DNA of 64,000 nucleotides from Yoonia sp. SS1-5. GTDB lineage: Bacteria > Pseudomonadota > Alphaproteobacteria > Rhodobacterales > Rhodobacteraceae. Below the pieces are notes generated by a model, which searched no databases, was not told the DNA's origin, and worked only from the letters and a program-made list of their open reading frames with translations. Location: NCBI RefSeq assembly GCF_038443705.2, contig NZ_CP151767.2:1426001-1490000 (forward strand), written 5' to 3'. Position numbers and translations under genes: made by a program. This document shows, piece after piece, positions 45,452 through 55,826 of the stretch (position 1 is the stretch's first letter; every line of letters starts with the position of its first letter).

Positions 45452-46560
45452 CAACAGGGTTTTTCTGGGATGAACGTTGCTTTTGGCACCATGGCGGCAA
45501 CTATGCGGGCATGATGCCGGTTGGCGGGTGGGTGCAGCCAACCCATGGCGGATTGCCGGAAGATCCTGAAACCAAAAGGCGGCTCAAGAACCTGATTACG
45601 GTGACCGGGCTTGCCGAGGGCCTGCGAATGCGTGGCGCGGCACCTGCGACCCGGGCCGATCTGTTACGCGTGCATCCGGCGCATTATCTCGATGCATTCA
45701 AGGCGCTCTCGGATGAAGCAGGCGGCGAGTTGGGGCTGCGCGCCCCGTTTGGCCCCGGAGGGTTCGAGATTGCCGCGCTGAGTACGGGATTGGTCAAGGG
45801 CGCGCTGTCGGCTGTCCTCACCGGTGATCTGGATAACGCATATGCCCTGTCGCGCCCGCCTGGGCATCATTGCCTGCCGGACCAGCCAAACGGGTTTTGT
45901 CTTTTCAACAACATCGCTGTCGCGATCGAGGCCGCAAAGGCCGCTGGTCAGGCCACCCGATTTGCCGTGCTGGACTGGGATGTGCATCACGGCAACGGGA
46001 CCGAGGCGGTCTTCTACGACCGCGCAGATGTGTTCACCATATCCCTGCATCAGGACCGGAACTATCCGCTGAATACCGGGCATTTCGCTGATCAGGGACA
46101 GCGGGATGGCACCGGTTTCAACCTGAATATCCCGCTTCCTGCCGGGACCGGCCATAACGGCTATCTCAAAGCGATGGAACGATTGGCGCTGCCTGCAATC
46201 CGCGCCTTTCGGCCTGACGTGCTGATTATTGCCTGCGGTTTTGATGCAGCCGCCAATGATCCGCTGGGCCGCATGCTTGCCACAGCCGACACATTCGGGA
46301 CGATGACCGGGCGGGTTATGGAACTCGCCGCCGACATCTGTGAAGGGCGGTTGGTGATAGCCCATGAAGGAGGGTATTCGGAAACCTATGTTCCGTTCTG
46401 CGGCCACCGGGTGCTAGAAGTTATGGCAGATAGTGACGTTCACGCCCCCGATCCAATGGCTGACGCATTCGCGCAACGCCAGCCCGATGCCCGGTTTGAG
46501 GCGTATTTTGATACCCTCCTTGACGAGATGGTCGCGCAATTTCAGCTACCCGGTCAGTAG
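45448..46560 (+). CDS. Class II histone deacetylase-like/acetylpolyamine amidohydrolase
   Basis: 370 residues of the arginase-deacetylase fold. RPPGHHCLPDQPNGFCLFNN carries the paired catalytic histidines, DWDVHHGNGTE and ACGFDAAANDPLG the zinc ligands. In bacteria these hydrolases remove acetyl groups from polyamines or other small substrates, or from proteins. GTG start at 45448 overlapping the preceding stop. The substrate is not shown by the context. Confidence 0.92.
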   Translation: MTTGFFWDERCFWHHGGNYAGMMPVGGWVQPTHGGLPEDPETKRRLKNLITVTGLAEGLRMRGAAPATRADLLRVHPAHYLDAFKALSDEAGGELGLRAPFGPGGFEIAALSTGLVKGALSAVLTGDLDNAYALSRPPGHHCLPDQPNGFCLFNNIAVAIEAAKAAGQATRFAVLDWDVHHGNGTEAVFYDRADVFTISLHQDRNYPLNTGHFADQGQRDGTGFNLNIPLPAGTGHNGYLKAMERLALPAIRAFRPDVLIIACGFDAAANDPLGRMLATADTFGTMTGRVMELAADICEGRLVIAHEGGYSETYVPFCGHRVLEVMADSDVHAPDPMADAFAQRQPDARFEAYFDTLLDEMVAQFQLPGQ

Positions 46561-46623
46561 GACCCGCCGCTTGTCACCGGGCCGCGCAGTTCATATCTGA
46601 CACCAAACAATAACGGATCAAAA

Positions 46624-47202
46624 ATGCCTGCACCCAACCCCGCCGCCCTTGATTTTCTGCTGACCCGGCGGTCTCGTCCGGCTAAGACCCTGACAACGCC
46701 GGTGCCGGATCGGGCCACGGTCGCGAAGATACTGACCGCTGCGGCGCGCACGCCGGATCATGGAAAACTGGAACCATGGCGTTTCATTGTTTTGCAAAAA
46801 CAAGCTCTTGGGCGACTGGCCACATTGGTTGAAACGCGCGGCCGCGACCTGGGATTGCCCGATGATCAGGTTGCCAAGGCCGTGGCCCAATATCAAAATG
46901 CCGATCTTGCGGTGGCGGTCGTCAGCAGCCCCCGCCCATCGGAAAAAATCCCACGCATCGAACAGGTCTATTCAGCGGGCGCTGTTTGTCTGGCCCTGCT
47001 GAACGCCGCGCTCGCGGCCGGTTGGGGGGCGAACTGGCTGTCCGGATGGGCCAGCCATGATCCCACATTCATCCGCACTGGCCTTGGGCTGGCAGAGCAT
47101 GAACAGGTTGCCGGGCTCATTCACCTAGGCACTGAAACCAGCGTACCACCCGAACGCCCCCGCCCCGATCTTGCTGCCATCACAACATGGGTGGACCAAT
47201 GA
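46624..47202 (+). CDS. Nitroreductase-family protein
   Basis: 192 residues, FMN-dependent fold: FLLTRRSRPAKTL (FMN-binding RRS), AARTPDHGKLEPWRFIVL, then VYSAGAVCLALLNAALAAGWGANWLSGW and LIHLGTE. The order and short length match the YdjA-like nitroreductases. It overlaps the EI24 gene by four bases. Confidence 0.88.
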   Translation: MPAPNPAALDFLLTRRSRPAKTLTTPVPDRATVAKILTAAARTPDHGKLEPWRFIVLQKQALGRLATLVETRGRDLGLPDDQVAKAVAQYQNADLAVAVVSSPRPSEKIPRIEQVYSAGAVCLALLNAALAAGWGANWLSGWASHDPTFIRTGLGLAEHEQVAGLIHLGTETSVPPERPRPDLAAITTWVDQ

Positions 47203-47888
47203 TATTCACGGCGTTTTTCAAGGCCGTGGCGCAGTTGCCAGACGGTCGTTTTCAAAGCGTTCTCTGGCGCGGGATCGGCCTGACCATCGCGTTGCTGGTG
47301 GCATGCTATGCGGGCCTGCTTCAGCTGATCGCGTGGTTGACGGCGGAGCCGATTACCCTGCCAGGTGTGGGCGAGGTCACGTGGGTCGGCGATCTGCTGG
47401 GCTGGGGGTCGCTTGGGCTGATGCTGCTTTTGTCGATCTTCCTGATGGTGCCGGTTGCATCAGCGATCACCTCGCTTTTTCTGGATGAAGTTGCGCAAGC
47501 TGTTGAGGAAAAACACTTTCCACGGCTCAAACCGGTGGCCCCAATCGGGTTTGGCGAGGCGCTAAAAGATACCGTGAACTTTTTGGGGGTTCTGGTCGGG
47601 GCCAACTGCCTGGCCTTCATCCTTTATCTGATCTTTCCCTTTGCAGCCTTCCTCATCTTCTATGCGCTGAACGGGTTTCTGTTGGGCCGGGAATATTTTC
47701 AACTCGCCGCCATGCGCCGGTTAGGCAGGGACGGCGCAAAGCAGTTGCGCAAGAAGCATCGGGGCACAATCTGGCTGGCAGGATGCCTGATGGCAGTCCC
47801 GCTGACCTTTCCGCTGATCAATCTGATCATCCCTATTCTGGGTGCGGCAACCTTCACCCATCTTTATCACCAGCTGAGTTCTCGCTGA
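47199..47888 (+). CDS. EI24-domain membrane protein (CysZ-like)
   Basis: 229 residues with about four to five hydrophobic segments (LLVACYAGLLQLIAWL, LLGWGSLGLMLLLSIFLM, VLVGANCLAFILYLIFPFAAFLIFYALNGFLLG, LAGCLMAVPLTFPLINLIIPI) and the family block EYFQLAAMRRL. CysZ proteins transport sulfate, but many EI24 members are uncharacterised. ATG at 47199, overlapping the nitroreductase stop. Its last 35 bases overlap the convergent DUF1467 gene. Confidence 0.85.
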   Translation: MIFTAFFKAVAQLPDGRFQSVLWRGIGLTIALLVACYAGLLQLIAWLTAEPITLPGVGEVTWVGDLLGWGSLGLMLLLSIFLMVPVASAITSLFLDEVAQAVEEKHFPRLKPVAPIGFGEALKDTVNFLGVLVGANCLAFILYLIFPFAAFLIFYALNGFLLGREYFQLAAMRRLGRDGAKQLRKKHRGTIWLAGCLMAVPLTFPLINLIIPILGAATFTHLYHQLSSR

Positions 47889-48162
47889 CGGCAGGGGTGG
47901 CCATCCGGTCAAACCAGTCAAGATCCCGCACCGTGATCGCACCTGACAGGATCGTGCCAGCAATAATCGCCCAGATCGGCAGGGCCCATAGCGTGGTGAT
48001 CTTTGCCTTGCGCTTCATCTGCGGGTTGGCGGGGGCAGACGCATGGGTGCCGGGGACAATTTCACCGGTATCGCCCTGACTGGTCATGCGCAGCGGCAAC
48101 ACAATGAAAAAGACCATCGACCAGACGACAGCAAACAGAACAATTGCAGAAACGGGACCCAT
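47854..48162 (-). CDS. DUF1467 membrane protein
   Basis: 102 residues. Two hydrophobic segments: SAIVLFAVVWSMVFFIVLPL and ITTLWALPIWAIIAGTILSG, with a conserved QGDTGEIVPGTHASAPA between them, characteristic of DUF1467. The ATG at 48162 has AAGGAGGT at seven bases. In alphaproteobacteria it commonly neighbours methylmalonyl-CoA epimerase, as here (85 bases upstream on the same strand). Confidence 0.88.
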   Translation of the reverse strand: MGPVSAIVLFAVVWSMVFFIVLPLRMTSQGDTGEIVPGTHASAPANPQMKRKAKITTLWALPIWAIIAGTILSGAITVRDLDWFDRMATPAVSENSAGDKDG

Positions 48163-48247
48163 TGGTGCACCTCCTTGGCTTGCTTCAGCAGATACGGCTT
48201 TACGAGGCGCCGACAAGGGGTATCGGACACATTTGGCGGTATATCGT

Positions 48248-48652
48248 TCAGACCTGCTCAAGCTCCACAAGGCAGCCGTTAAAATCCTTTGGGTGCAGAA
48301 AAAGCACCGGCTTGCCATGTGCGCCGATTTTCGGCTCGCCCCCGCCCAGTACGCGGGCGCCCTCGGTCAGAAGGTGATCGCGGGCGGCAAGGATATCGTC
48401 CACCTCGTAGCACACATGGTGGATGCCCCCTGACGGATTTTTATCAAGAAACCCCTGAATGGGGGAATCGTCGCCCAGCGGATATAAAAGCTCGATCTTG
48501 GTGTTGGGCAACGTGATGAAAACAACTGTCACACCGTGGTCTGGTTCATCCTGCGGCGCACCGACATCGGCACCCAGCATGGTGGCATATTGCGCGCGCG
48601 CGGCTTCCAGATCGGGGACAGCGATAGCGACGTGGTTCAGGCGACCAATCAT
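48248..48652 (-). CDS. mce: Methylmalonyl-CoA epimerase
   Basis: 134 residues, typical length. VOC fold: LNHVAIAVPDLEAARAQYATMLGA, IELLYPLGDDSPIQGFLDKNPSGGIHHVCYEVDDI, and a C-terminal FNGCLVELEQV. The metal ligands are the first His (LNHVAI), the Glu of KIELLYP, the His of GIHHVCY and the final VELE Glu. It interconverts the methylmalonyl-CoA epimers between PccAB and the mutase, completing the pathway in this window. ATG at 48652 with GGAG at seven bases. Confidence 0.95.
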   Translation of the reverse strand: MIGRLNHVAIAVPDLEAARAQYATMLGADVGAPQDEPDHGVTVVFITLPNTKIELLYPLGDDSPIQGFLDKNPSGGIHHVCYEVDDILAARDHLLTEGARVLGGGEPKIGAHGKPVLFLHPKDFNGCLVELEQV

Positions 48653-48780
48653 GAGAAACTCCATTTTTCGGCAATATGGCTTGGCCCGACACCGGGTGCA
48701 ACCGACAGCGAAGTTAATGAACTCTTCACCTTGTACTGCTTTGTCTAGTGATCGAAACGCTGCCAAAGGGAAGAATCGCT

Positions 48781-49497
48781 ATGGATACGCTCGATGATAT
48801 CATGATGACCCAGTCCCCGACCGCACGGCGCCCGCTGCTGGGCCTGACCGTGCTGATGGTCGAAGATAGCCGATACGCGTGCGAGGCTGTGCGATTGCTG
48901 TGTTTGCGATCCGGCGCACGGATCAGGCGGGCGGATAGTCTGGAAAACGCGCGCCGTCATCTGGCCGTATACCGGCCGTCGGTTTTGCTGGTGGATGTGG
49001 GCCTGCCTGACGGGTCCGGCGTTGCGCTGATCGAAACGCTCGCGGCCGCGAAACCGCGCATTGACGTGATCCTGGGGATCAGCGGTGACCCCAATGCCAA
49101 CGACGCCGTGATGCAGGCGGGCGCCGATGGTTTTGTCGAGAAACCGATTTCCAATCTGGCCAGTTTTCAGGCCGCCATTCTAGCACATCTGCCCGCTGAT
49201 CGGCAGCCCCCCGGACCGCGCCAGATCAATGACGAGGCCGTCAAGCCGGACCCGATCGCCTATCAGGACGATCTGGCCCATATCGCGCAAATCCTTGATG
49301 AGGCAGCCGATGGCACGAACCTCGCCTATGTCACCCAGTTTCTGGGCGGCGTGGCCCGCAGCGCCCAAGATCATGATCTTGATCGCGCAGTCACCGATCT
49401 GGCCAATATGCAGCGCAGTGGCACGGATTTTCGCAAAGGCGTCATCAACCTGTCCGCCATGGTGCAATCGCGCCTGTCGGCCGCCGGGATGGTCTAG
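48781..49497 (+). CDS. Response regulator with an unknown C-terminal domain
   Basis: 238 residues. Receiver domain at about 22-140: acidic E28 D29, phospho-acceptor D72 in LLVDVGLPDGSG, and conserved K121 in FVEKPI. The C-terminal 90 residues (DDLAHIAQILDEAADGTNLAYVTQFLGGVARSAQDHDLDRAVTDLANM) are helical and lack a DNA-binding motif I can name; they resemble a short helical output or histidine-phosphotransfer-like region without a clear His. No kinase gene is adjacent. Confidence 0.85.
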   Translation: MDTLDDIMMTQSPTARRPLLGLTVLMVEDSRYACEAVRLLCLRSGARIRRADSLENARRHLAVYRPSVLLVDVGLPDGSGVALIETLAAAKPRIDVILGISGDPNANDAVMQAGADGFVEKPISNLASFQAAILAHLPADRQPPGPRQINDEAVKPDPIAYQDDLAHIAQILDEAADGTNLAYVTQFLGGVARSAQDHDLDRAVTDLANMQRSGTDFRKGVINLSAMVQSRLSAAGMV

Positions 49498-49523
49498 CGC
49501 GGGCGAACCGCGCCAGACGCATA

Positions 49524-51377
49524 TCAGCTTTCGGGCGGCAAGACGCGCAGGCGCAATTCGCGCAACTGCTCGTTCTGCGGCTCGGAGGGGGCGTCCATCA
49601 TCAGATCTTCGGCACGTTGGTTCATCGGGAACATGATGACCTCGCGGATGTTGGACGCATCGGCAAGCAACATCACGATCCGGTCGATACCTGCAGCACA
49701 GCCACCATGGGGCGGCGCGCCATATTGAAACGCATTGACCATACCACCAAAACGTTTCTCAACCTCATCCTTGCCGTAGCCGGCAAGCTCAAAGGCTTTG
49801 AACATGATCTCGGGGCGGTGGTTCCGAATGGCGCCTGAAACCAGTTCATAGCCGTTGCAGGCCAGATCATACTGATAGCCCAGCACTTTCAGCGGATCAC
49901 CTTGCAGTGCCTCCATCCCGCCCTGCGGCATTGAGAACGGGTTATGTTCGAAATCAATCTTGCCGGTCTCTTCATCCTGCTCGTAGATCGGGAAATCCAC
50001 GATCCAGGCAAAAGCAAAGCGGTTCTGATCGGTCAGGCCAAGTTCCTCGCCGATGACATTACGGGCGCGGCCCGCAACCGCCTCGAACGCTTTCGGCTTA
50101 CCACCAAGGAAGAAGGCGGCATCTCCCAGACCCAGACCCAATTGCTGGCGAATGGCCTCGGTGCGTTCGGGTCCGATGTTCTTGGCCAATGGCCCCGCGG
50201 CTTCCATGCCACCCTCAACCTCGCCTGATTTCAGCTTGGCCTGCGCCTCTTTCACCGAAATACCCAGTTCTTGCGCCACAGCATCCGCCGTCTTTTCGCG
50301 CCAGAAGATATAGCCCATGCCAGGCAGCCCCTCTTTCTGGGCAAAGGCATTCATGCGGTCACAGAACTTGCGGGATCCACCGGTCGGGGCCGGGATCGCG
50401 CGAACTTCGGTCCCCTCCTGCTCCAGCAGCTTGGCAAAGATCGCAAAGCCAGAGCCTGCAAAATGCTCTGACACAACCTGCATCTTGATCGGGTTGCGCA
50501 GGTCGGGTTTGTCGGAACCATACCAGAGCGCGGCATCACGATAGGAAATCTGCTCCCATGTCTGGTCTACCTGACGGCCGCCGCCAAATTCCTCGAATAT
50601 CCCGGTGATCACTGGCTGGATCGTGTCGAACACATCCTGCTGCTCGACAAAGGACATCTCCAGATCCAACTGATAGAAATCGGTCGGTGACCGATCAGCG
50701 CGCGGATCTTCATCGCGGAAACAGGGGGCAATCTGAAAATACTTGTCGTATCCGCTGACCATGATCAGCTGCTTGAACTGCTGTGGGGCTTGCGGCAGGG
50801 CGTAGAACTTGCCCGGATGCAGACGGGACGGCACAAGGAAATCCCGGGCACCTTCAGGCGACGACGCCGTGATAATCGGCGTCTGATATTCACGAAAGCC
50901 ACTGTCCCACATGCGACGGCGCATAGAGGCCACAACATCTGATCGCAGCTTCATATTCTCCTGCATCGCCTCGCGGCGCAGATCCAGATAGCGATATTTC
51001 AGGCGGGTTTCTTCCGGATATTCCTGATCGCCAAAGACCATCAGCGGTAGCTCTTTGGCCGCACCCAGCACTTCAATCGCGCGCACAAACACCTCAACCT
51101 CGCCCGTCGGCAGTTTGGGGTTGACCAGTTCAGGGTCGCGCGCTTTCACCTCACCATCAATGCGGATACACCATTCGCTGCGCACCTTTTCCACATCGGC
51201 AAAGGCTGCCGAATCCGGATCACAAAGTACCTGCGTGATACCGTAATGATCGCGCAAGTCGATGAACAGGATGCCGCCATGATCGCGCACCCGATTGACC
51301 CAACCCGACAAACGAACAGTATCACCCACATTGGCGGCGGTCAGATCGGCACAGGTATGGCTGCGATAAGCATGCAT
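49524..51377 (-). CDS. aspS: Aspartyl-tRNA synthetase
   Basis: 617 residues. N-terminal OB-fold anticodon domain ([24 protein letters not shown]), class II catalytic core with motif 2 [24 protein letters not shown], the bacterial GAD insertion, and motif 3 GIDRIVMLL. It charges tRNA-Asp; alphaproteobacterial forms may be non-discriminating. Start at the ATG opening [12 protein letters not shown]. Confidence 0.97.
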   Translation of the reverse strand: MHAYRSHTCADLTAANVGDTVRLSGWVNRVRDHGGILFIDLRDHYGITQVLCDPDSAAFADVEKVRSEWCIRIDGEVKARDPELVNPKLPTGEVEVFVRAIEVLGAAKELPLMVFGDQEYPEETRLKYRYLDLRREAMQENMKLRSDVVASMRRRMWDSGFREYQTPIITASSPEGARDFLVPSRLHPGKFYALPQAPQQFKQLIMVSGYDKYFQIAPCFRDEDPRADRSPTDFYQLDLEMSFVEQQDVFDTIQPVITGIFEEFGGGRQVDQTWEQISYRDAALWYGSDKPDLRNPIKMQVVSEHFAGSGFAIFAKLLEQEGTEVRAIPAPTGGSRKFCDRMNAFAQKEGLPGMGYIFWREKTADAVAQELGISVKEAQAKLKSGEVEGGMEAAGPLAKNIGPERTEAIRQQLGLGLGDAAFFLGGKPKAFEAVAGRARNVIGEELGLTDQNRFAFAWIVDFPIYEQDEETGKIDFEHNPFSMPQGGMEALQGDPLKVLGYQYDLACNGYELVSGAIRNHRPEIMFKAFELAGYGKDEVEKRFGGMVNAFQYGAPPHGGCAAGIDRIVMLLADASNIREVIMFPMNQRAEDLMMDAPSEPQNEQLRELRLRVLPPES

Positions 51378-51566
51378 TTTAGGGTCCTCAACGGTCAATG
51401 GTCGGCCCGATACACCCGTTTGGCCCAGATAAGTCAACCGCCCGCATCATCTTGCCGAAAATACTCCCGCCGGAGGCATCAAATTTCCAGAAATTTGATC
51501 CACCCCTTGCACATGTCTGCACCATCCCTATAACCCCCAACAATTTGCATATTGAGGGGCACTGCC

Positions 51567-54500
51567 ATGCCAAAGCGCACCGACATCCAGTCGATCATGA
51601 TCATTGGCGCGGGCCCTATTATTATTGGACAGGCCTGCGAGTTTGACTACTCCGGCGCGCAAGCCTGCAAGGCCCTGCGCGAGGAAGGCTACCGCGTCAT
51701 CCTCGTCAACTCCAACCCGGCCACGATCATGACCGATCCGGGGCTGGCGGATGCCACCTATATCGAACCGATCACACCCGAAGTTGTGGCAAAAATCATC
51801 GAAAAAGAACGTCCCGACGCATTGCTGCCCACCATGGGCGGGCAAACCGGGCTGAACACTTCGCTTGCGCTGGCCGACATGGGCGTGCTCGATAAGTTCA
51901 ACGTCGAAATGATCGGGGCCAAGCGCGAAGCCATCGAAATGGCCGAAGATCGCAAGCTGTTCCGCGAAGCCATGGACCGGCTCGGCATTGAAAACCCCAA
52001 AGCGACCATCGTCACCGCCCCCGACGGCGATCTTGATGCGGGTGTGAAAATCGCGCTTGAAGCGTTGGAAGAGATCGGGTTGCCCGCCATCATCCGCCCT
52101 GCCTTTACCCTTGGCGGCACCGGTGGTGGCGTGGCTTATAACCGCGAAGAATACGAACATTTCTGCCGGTCGGGGATGGATGCATCCCCTGTCGGTCAGA
52201 TCCTTGTCGACCAGTCGCTCTTGGGCTGGAAAGAGTTCGAAATGGAGGTCGTGCGCGACAAGGCCGACAACGCCATCATCGTCTGCGCCATTGAAAACGT
52301 CGACCCGATGGGCGTCCACACCGGCGACAGCATCACCGTGGCCCCTGCCCTGACGCTGACCGACAAAGAATACCAGATCATGCGGACGCACAGCATCAAT
52401 GTGCTGCGCGAAATCGGGGTCGAAACCGGCGGGTCCAATGTGCAATGGGCCGTGAACCCCGCCGATGGCCGCATGGTCGTGATCGAAATGAACCCACGCG
52501 TGTCGCGGTCATCAGCACTGGCGTCCAAGGCCACCGGTTTCCCCATCGCCAAGATCGCGGCGAAACTGGCGGTCGGCTACACGCTGGATGAGTTGGACAA
52601 TGACATCACCGGCGTGACCCCCGCGTCGTTTGAGCCAACGATTGACTATGTGGTCACCAAAATCCCGCGCTTCGCGTTTGAGAAATTCGCAGGCTCCGAA
52701 CCCTATCTGACCACCGCCATGAAATCCGTGGGCGAGGCGATGGCCATCGGCCGCACCTTTCACGAAAGCATGCAAAAGGCGCTGGCCTCGATGGAAACCG
52801 GCCTGACCGGATTCGACGATATCGACATCCCCGGCGCACCGGAACGGGCGGCGATCACCAAGGCGCTCGCCAAGCAAACTCCCGACCGGCTGCGGGTCAT
52901 CGCGCAGGCCATGCGGCACGGGCTGTCAGATGATGACATCCACGCTGTCACGAAATTCGACCCGTGGTTCCTCGCGCGGATCCGCGAGATCGTGCAGGCC
53001 GAAGCTGAAATCGCGGTCAATGGGCTGCCTGTCACCGAAGACGGGCTGCGCGCTGTCAAAATGCTCGGCTTTACCGATGCGCGGCTGGCCAAACTGACGG
53101 GCCGGGACGAAGACCAGATCCGCCGCGCCCGCCACAACCTCGGCGTCACGGCTGTGTTCAAACGGATCGACACCTGTGCGGCGGAATTCGAGGCGCAGAC
53201 GCCCTACATGTATTCCACCTATGAGACCCCCGTGATGGGGGATGCGGAATGCGAGGCCCGGCCAAGCGACCGGAAAAAGGTCGTCATCCTCGGTGGCGGT
53301 CCCAACCGGATCGGGCAAGGGATCGAGTTCGATTATTGCTGCTGCCACGCCTGTTTCGCCCTGACCGATCAGGGGTACGAGACGATCATGATCAACTGCA
53401 ACCCCGAAACGGTCAGCACCGATTATGACACGTCAGACCGGCTCTATTTCGAACCGCTGACCTTTGAGCATGTGATGGAGATCCTGCGGGTAGAACAGGA
53501 CAATGGCACCCTGCACGGGGTCATCGTGCAATTCGGCGGACAGACCCCGTTGAAACTGGCCAACGCACTGCATGACGCGGGCATCCCGATCTTGGGCACC
53601 TCCCCCGACAGCATCGACCTGGCGGAAGATCGTGAACGTTTCCAGCAGCTTGTGCAGAAACTCGACCTCAAGCAGCCCCATAACGGCATCGCCTCAACCG
53701 ACGAAGAAGCACTGAACATTGCCGAAGGCATCGGCTTCCCGCTCGTGATCCGCCCGTCCTTTGTGCTGGGTGGGCGCGCGATGGAAATCGTGCGCGATAT
53801 GGATCAGTTGCGCCGCTATATCTCTGACGCCGTCGTCGTCTCTGGCGACAGCCCGGTGCTGCTCGATAGCTATCTATCTGGCGCGGTTGAGGTGGATGTG
53901 GATTGCCTGTCAGACGGCAAAGACACCCATGTGGCCGGCATCATGCAACATATCGAAGAGGCGGGCGTGCATTCCGGCGACAGCGCCTGCTCCCTGCCCC
54001 CCTATTCACTCTCCGACGCGGTGATTGCGGAAATTCGCAGCCAGACCGAAAAACTGGCCAAGGCGCTGAACGTCGTCGGCCTGATGAACATCCAGTTCGC
54101 CATCAAGGACGAGACCGTCTACCTGATCGAGGTGAACCCGCGCGCCTCGCGCACCGTGCCTTTCGTGGCCAAGGCGACTGACTCAGCCATCGCCTCCATC
54201 GCCGCGCGGCTGATGGCGGGGGAACCACTGTCAAACTTCCCGCTGCGCGACCCCTATCCGCCCGCCGAGGACCCAATGACCGTCCTGCCATTGGGCGATG
54301 CCTTCACCCTGGCCGATCCGAAAACACCGTGGTTCTCGGTGAAAGAGGCGGTTCTGCCCTTCGCCCGCTTCCCTGGCGTGGACACGATCCTTGGGCCGGA
54401 AATGCGGTCAACGGGTGAGGTCATGGGATGGGACAGGTCCTTCCCGCGCGCATTCCTCAAGGCGCAAATGGGGGCGGGGACAGCGCTGCCAACATCCGGC

Positions 54501-54884
54501 ACCGTGTTCATCTCGATCAAGGATATGGACAAAACCGCCGAGATGTCCGCTGCCTGCAACAGCCTCATCGCGCTTGGATTTGACCTCCTGGCGACACGTG
54601 GGACGGGCGCATGGCTCAGCAAAAACGGGATCGCCTGCGAGGTGGTCAATAAAGTCTACGAAGGCGGGTTGACCATCGTTGACCGGCTCAAGGACGGGCA
54701 TGTGGCGCTGGTGTTCAACACAACCGAGGGCCAGGCCGCCGTCGACGACAGCCGGTCCATCCGGGCCGTCGCGCTCTACGACAAAATCCCCTATTTCACG
54801 ACCGCCGCCGCGTCACAGGCAGCCGTGCTGGCGATGCAGGCACGGGAAGAAGGGGATGTTGGGGTGAGATCGCTACAGGGGTAA
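51567..54884 (+). CDS. carB: Carbamoyl phosphate synthase large subunit
   Basis: 1105 residues. Two ATP-grasp carboxyphosphate and carbamate halves are seen: the first with [33 protein letters not shown] and [18 protein letters not shown]; the second with [30 protein letters not shown] and [12 protein letters not shown]. The C-terminal MGS-like regulatory domain has FVSI-type [11 protein letters not shown]. It makes carbamoyl phosphate for arginine and pyrimidines. ATG at 51567, GAGGGG upstream. The stop is four bases before the unknown TTG-start gene. Confidence 0.97.
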   Translation: MPKRTDIQSIMIIGAGPIIIGQACEFDYSGAQACKALREEGYRVILVNSNPATIMTDPGLADATYIEPITPEVVAKIIEKERPDALLPTMGGQTGLNTSLALADMGVLDKFNVEMIGAKREAIEMAEDRKLFREAMDRLGIENPKATIVTAPDGDLDAGVKIALEALEEIGLPAIIRPAFTLGGTGGGVAYNREEYEHFCRSGMDASPVGQILVDQSLLGWKEFEMEVVRDKADNAIIVCAIENVDPMGVHTGDSITVAPALTLTDKEYQIMRTHSINVLREIGVETGGSNVQWAVNPADGRMVVIEMNPRVSRSSALASKATGFPIAKIAAKLAVGYTLDELDNDITGVTPASFEPTIDYVVTKIPRFAFEKFAGSEPYLTTAMKSVGEAMAIGRTFHESMQKALASMETGLTGFDDIDIPGAPERAAITKALAKQTPDRLRVIAQAMRHGLSDDDIHAVTKFDPWFLARIREIVQAEAEIAVNGLPVTEDGLRAVKMLGFTDARLAKLTGRDEDQIRRARHNLGVTAVFKRIDTCAAEFEAQTPYMYSTYETPVMGDAECEARPSDRKKVVILGGGPNRIGQGIEFDYCCCHACFALTDQGYETIMINCNPETVSTDYDTSDRLYFEPLTFEHVMEILRVEQDNGTLHGVIVQFGGQTPLKLANALHDAGIPILGTSPDSIDLAEDRERFQQLVQKLDLKQPHNGIASTDEEALNIAEGIGFPLVIRPSFVLGGRAMEIVRDMDQLRRYISDAVVVSGDSPVLLDSYLSGAVEVDVDCLSDGKDTHVAGIMQHIEEAGVHSGDSACSLPPYSLSDAVIAEIRSQTEKLAKALNVVGLMNIQFAIKDETVYLIEVNPRASRTVPFVAKATDSAIASIAARLMAGEPLSNFPLRDPYPPAEDPMTVLPLGDAFTLADPKTPWFSVKEAVLPFARFPGVDTILGPEMRSTGEVMGWDRSFPRAFLKAQMGAGTALPTSGTVFISIKDMDKTAEMSAACNSLIALGFDLLATRGTGAWLSKNGIACEVVNKVYEGGLTIVDRLKDGHVALVFNTTEGQAAVDDSRSIRAVALYDKIPYFTTAAASQAAVLAMQAREEGDVGVRSLQG

Positions 54885-54888
54885 CGCA

Positions 54889-55620
54889 TTGGATGACGCG
54901 GAAAGAAGGGCTGAGCAGCTCCTAGCCTCGTTCGATATTGGAACCTTTGCATATGAGCCCTTGGGACAGCGCAGCCCTGATTTTGGCCTTGATGATCGTA
55001 TAGCAGTCGAAGTTACACGACTGACAAAAGAGACAAATGTAGAACGCGAGCACATCATAATTGATTCTGATGAGGTACCAATTCGCCAAATCGTCGGAAC
55101 TGCAATTAGTAGTTTCGACGGCTCCGCGTGCACCAGGTCGGCTTTCGTCAACTACCGGTTTAGACGCCCGCTTCAGCGGCAGGACTTACGCACGACGCTG
55201 CGCGACTTCTTGGACAATGCGCTAAAGCACGAAATAGCGGAAACACATCCTACTCAAGTTTGCCGCGGCTTTTGGGTCGATCTCAAGCGAGGGAAACATC
55301 GACCTGGCCGACCATTCATCGAAGGTGCGTCAAACGACAGCGATAGAAGTGGCTGGCTAGTACCGGACATGCTGCGCAACGTTTCCAGAATTGCTGCGAT
55401 TAAGCAGAATAAGGCTATGGATGCCCAACGTCAGTACCTCGAATGGTGGTTGTTTTTGGAGAACCGTCTCAGCTACCGACTAGACGTAGAAGCACTGAGC
55501 GAGTTTCGAGCAACCATTCGTCCAAACAGCTTTTGGACGAAGTGTGTTGCGTTCGACCCGCGCGATCCGCTGCAATACGAATTCCTATGGGATCTTTCCG
55601 ATCAACATATCAGAACATAG
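54889..55620 (+). CDS. Unknown accessory protein, possible nuclease fold
   Basis: 243 residues. The start is TTG at 54889, four bases after the carB stop, with GGGG seven bases upstream. SPDFGLDDRIAVEVTRL near residue 29 has the D-x6-E-x-T spacing reminiscent of a PD-(D/E)XK core, but the lysine is replaced and the rest is not recognised. Tryptophan- and Arg-rich helices follow. It is AT-richer than carB, suggesting acquisition. The shared hairpin repeat follows 13 bases after the stop. Confidence 0.6.
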   Translation: MDDAERRAEQLLASFDIGTFAYEPLGQRSPDFGLDDRIAVEVTRLTKETNVEREHIIIDSDEVPIRQIVGTAISSFDGSACTRSAFVNYRFRRPLQRQDLRTTLRDFLDNALKHEIAETHPTQVCRGFWVDLKRGKHRPGRPFIEGASNDSDRSGWLVPDMLRNVSRIAAIKQNKAMDAQRQYLEWWLFLENRLSYRLDVEALSEFRATIRPNSFWTKCVAFDPRDPLQYEFLWDLSDQHIRT

Positions 55621-55633
55621 CAGGCCGGTGCCC

Positions 55634-55703
55634 GGACCTCGGGGTGGGTGCGAAGCGCCCTCCCCATGGGGGAGGTTCGGGCGCTGCCCGGCTTTGCCGG
55701 GCG
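55634..55703 (+). repeat. Dispersed hairpin repeat, copy B
   Basis: Matches the reverse complement of 27861-27931 with about five differences. Contains the CCCCATGGGG near-palindrome and the hairpin GCCCGGC-TTT-GCCGGGC. It lies 13 bases behind the unknown gene after carB, as copy A lies behind the Abi_C-type gene after rimO. Confidence 0.75.
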
Positions 55704-55826
55704 CAGTGCGGGATAGGCCATGGGTCTGCCCCTCCCCCCGCGTCACATTCTGCGACCACAAGCGTGCGGTGTGGACATCCCCGACCCATGCGCCATAGGG
55801 TGTCCCGGGCAGACCGGGGGTAAAAT

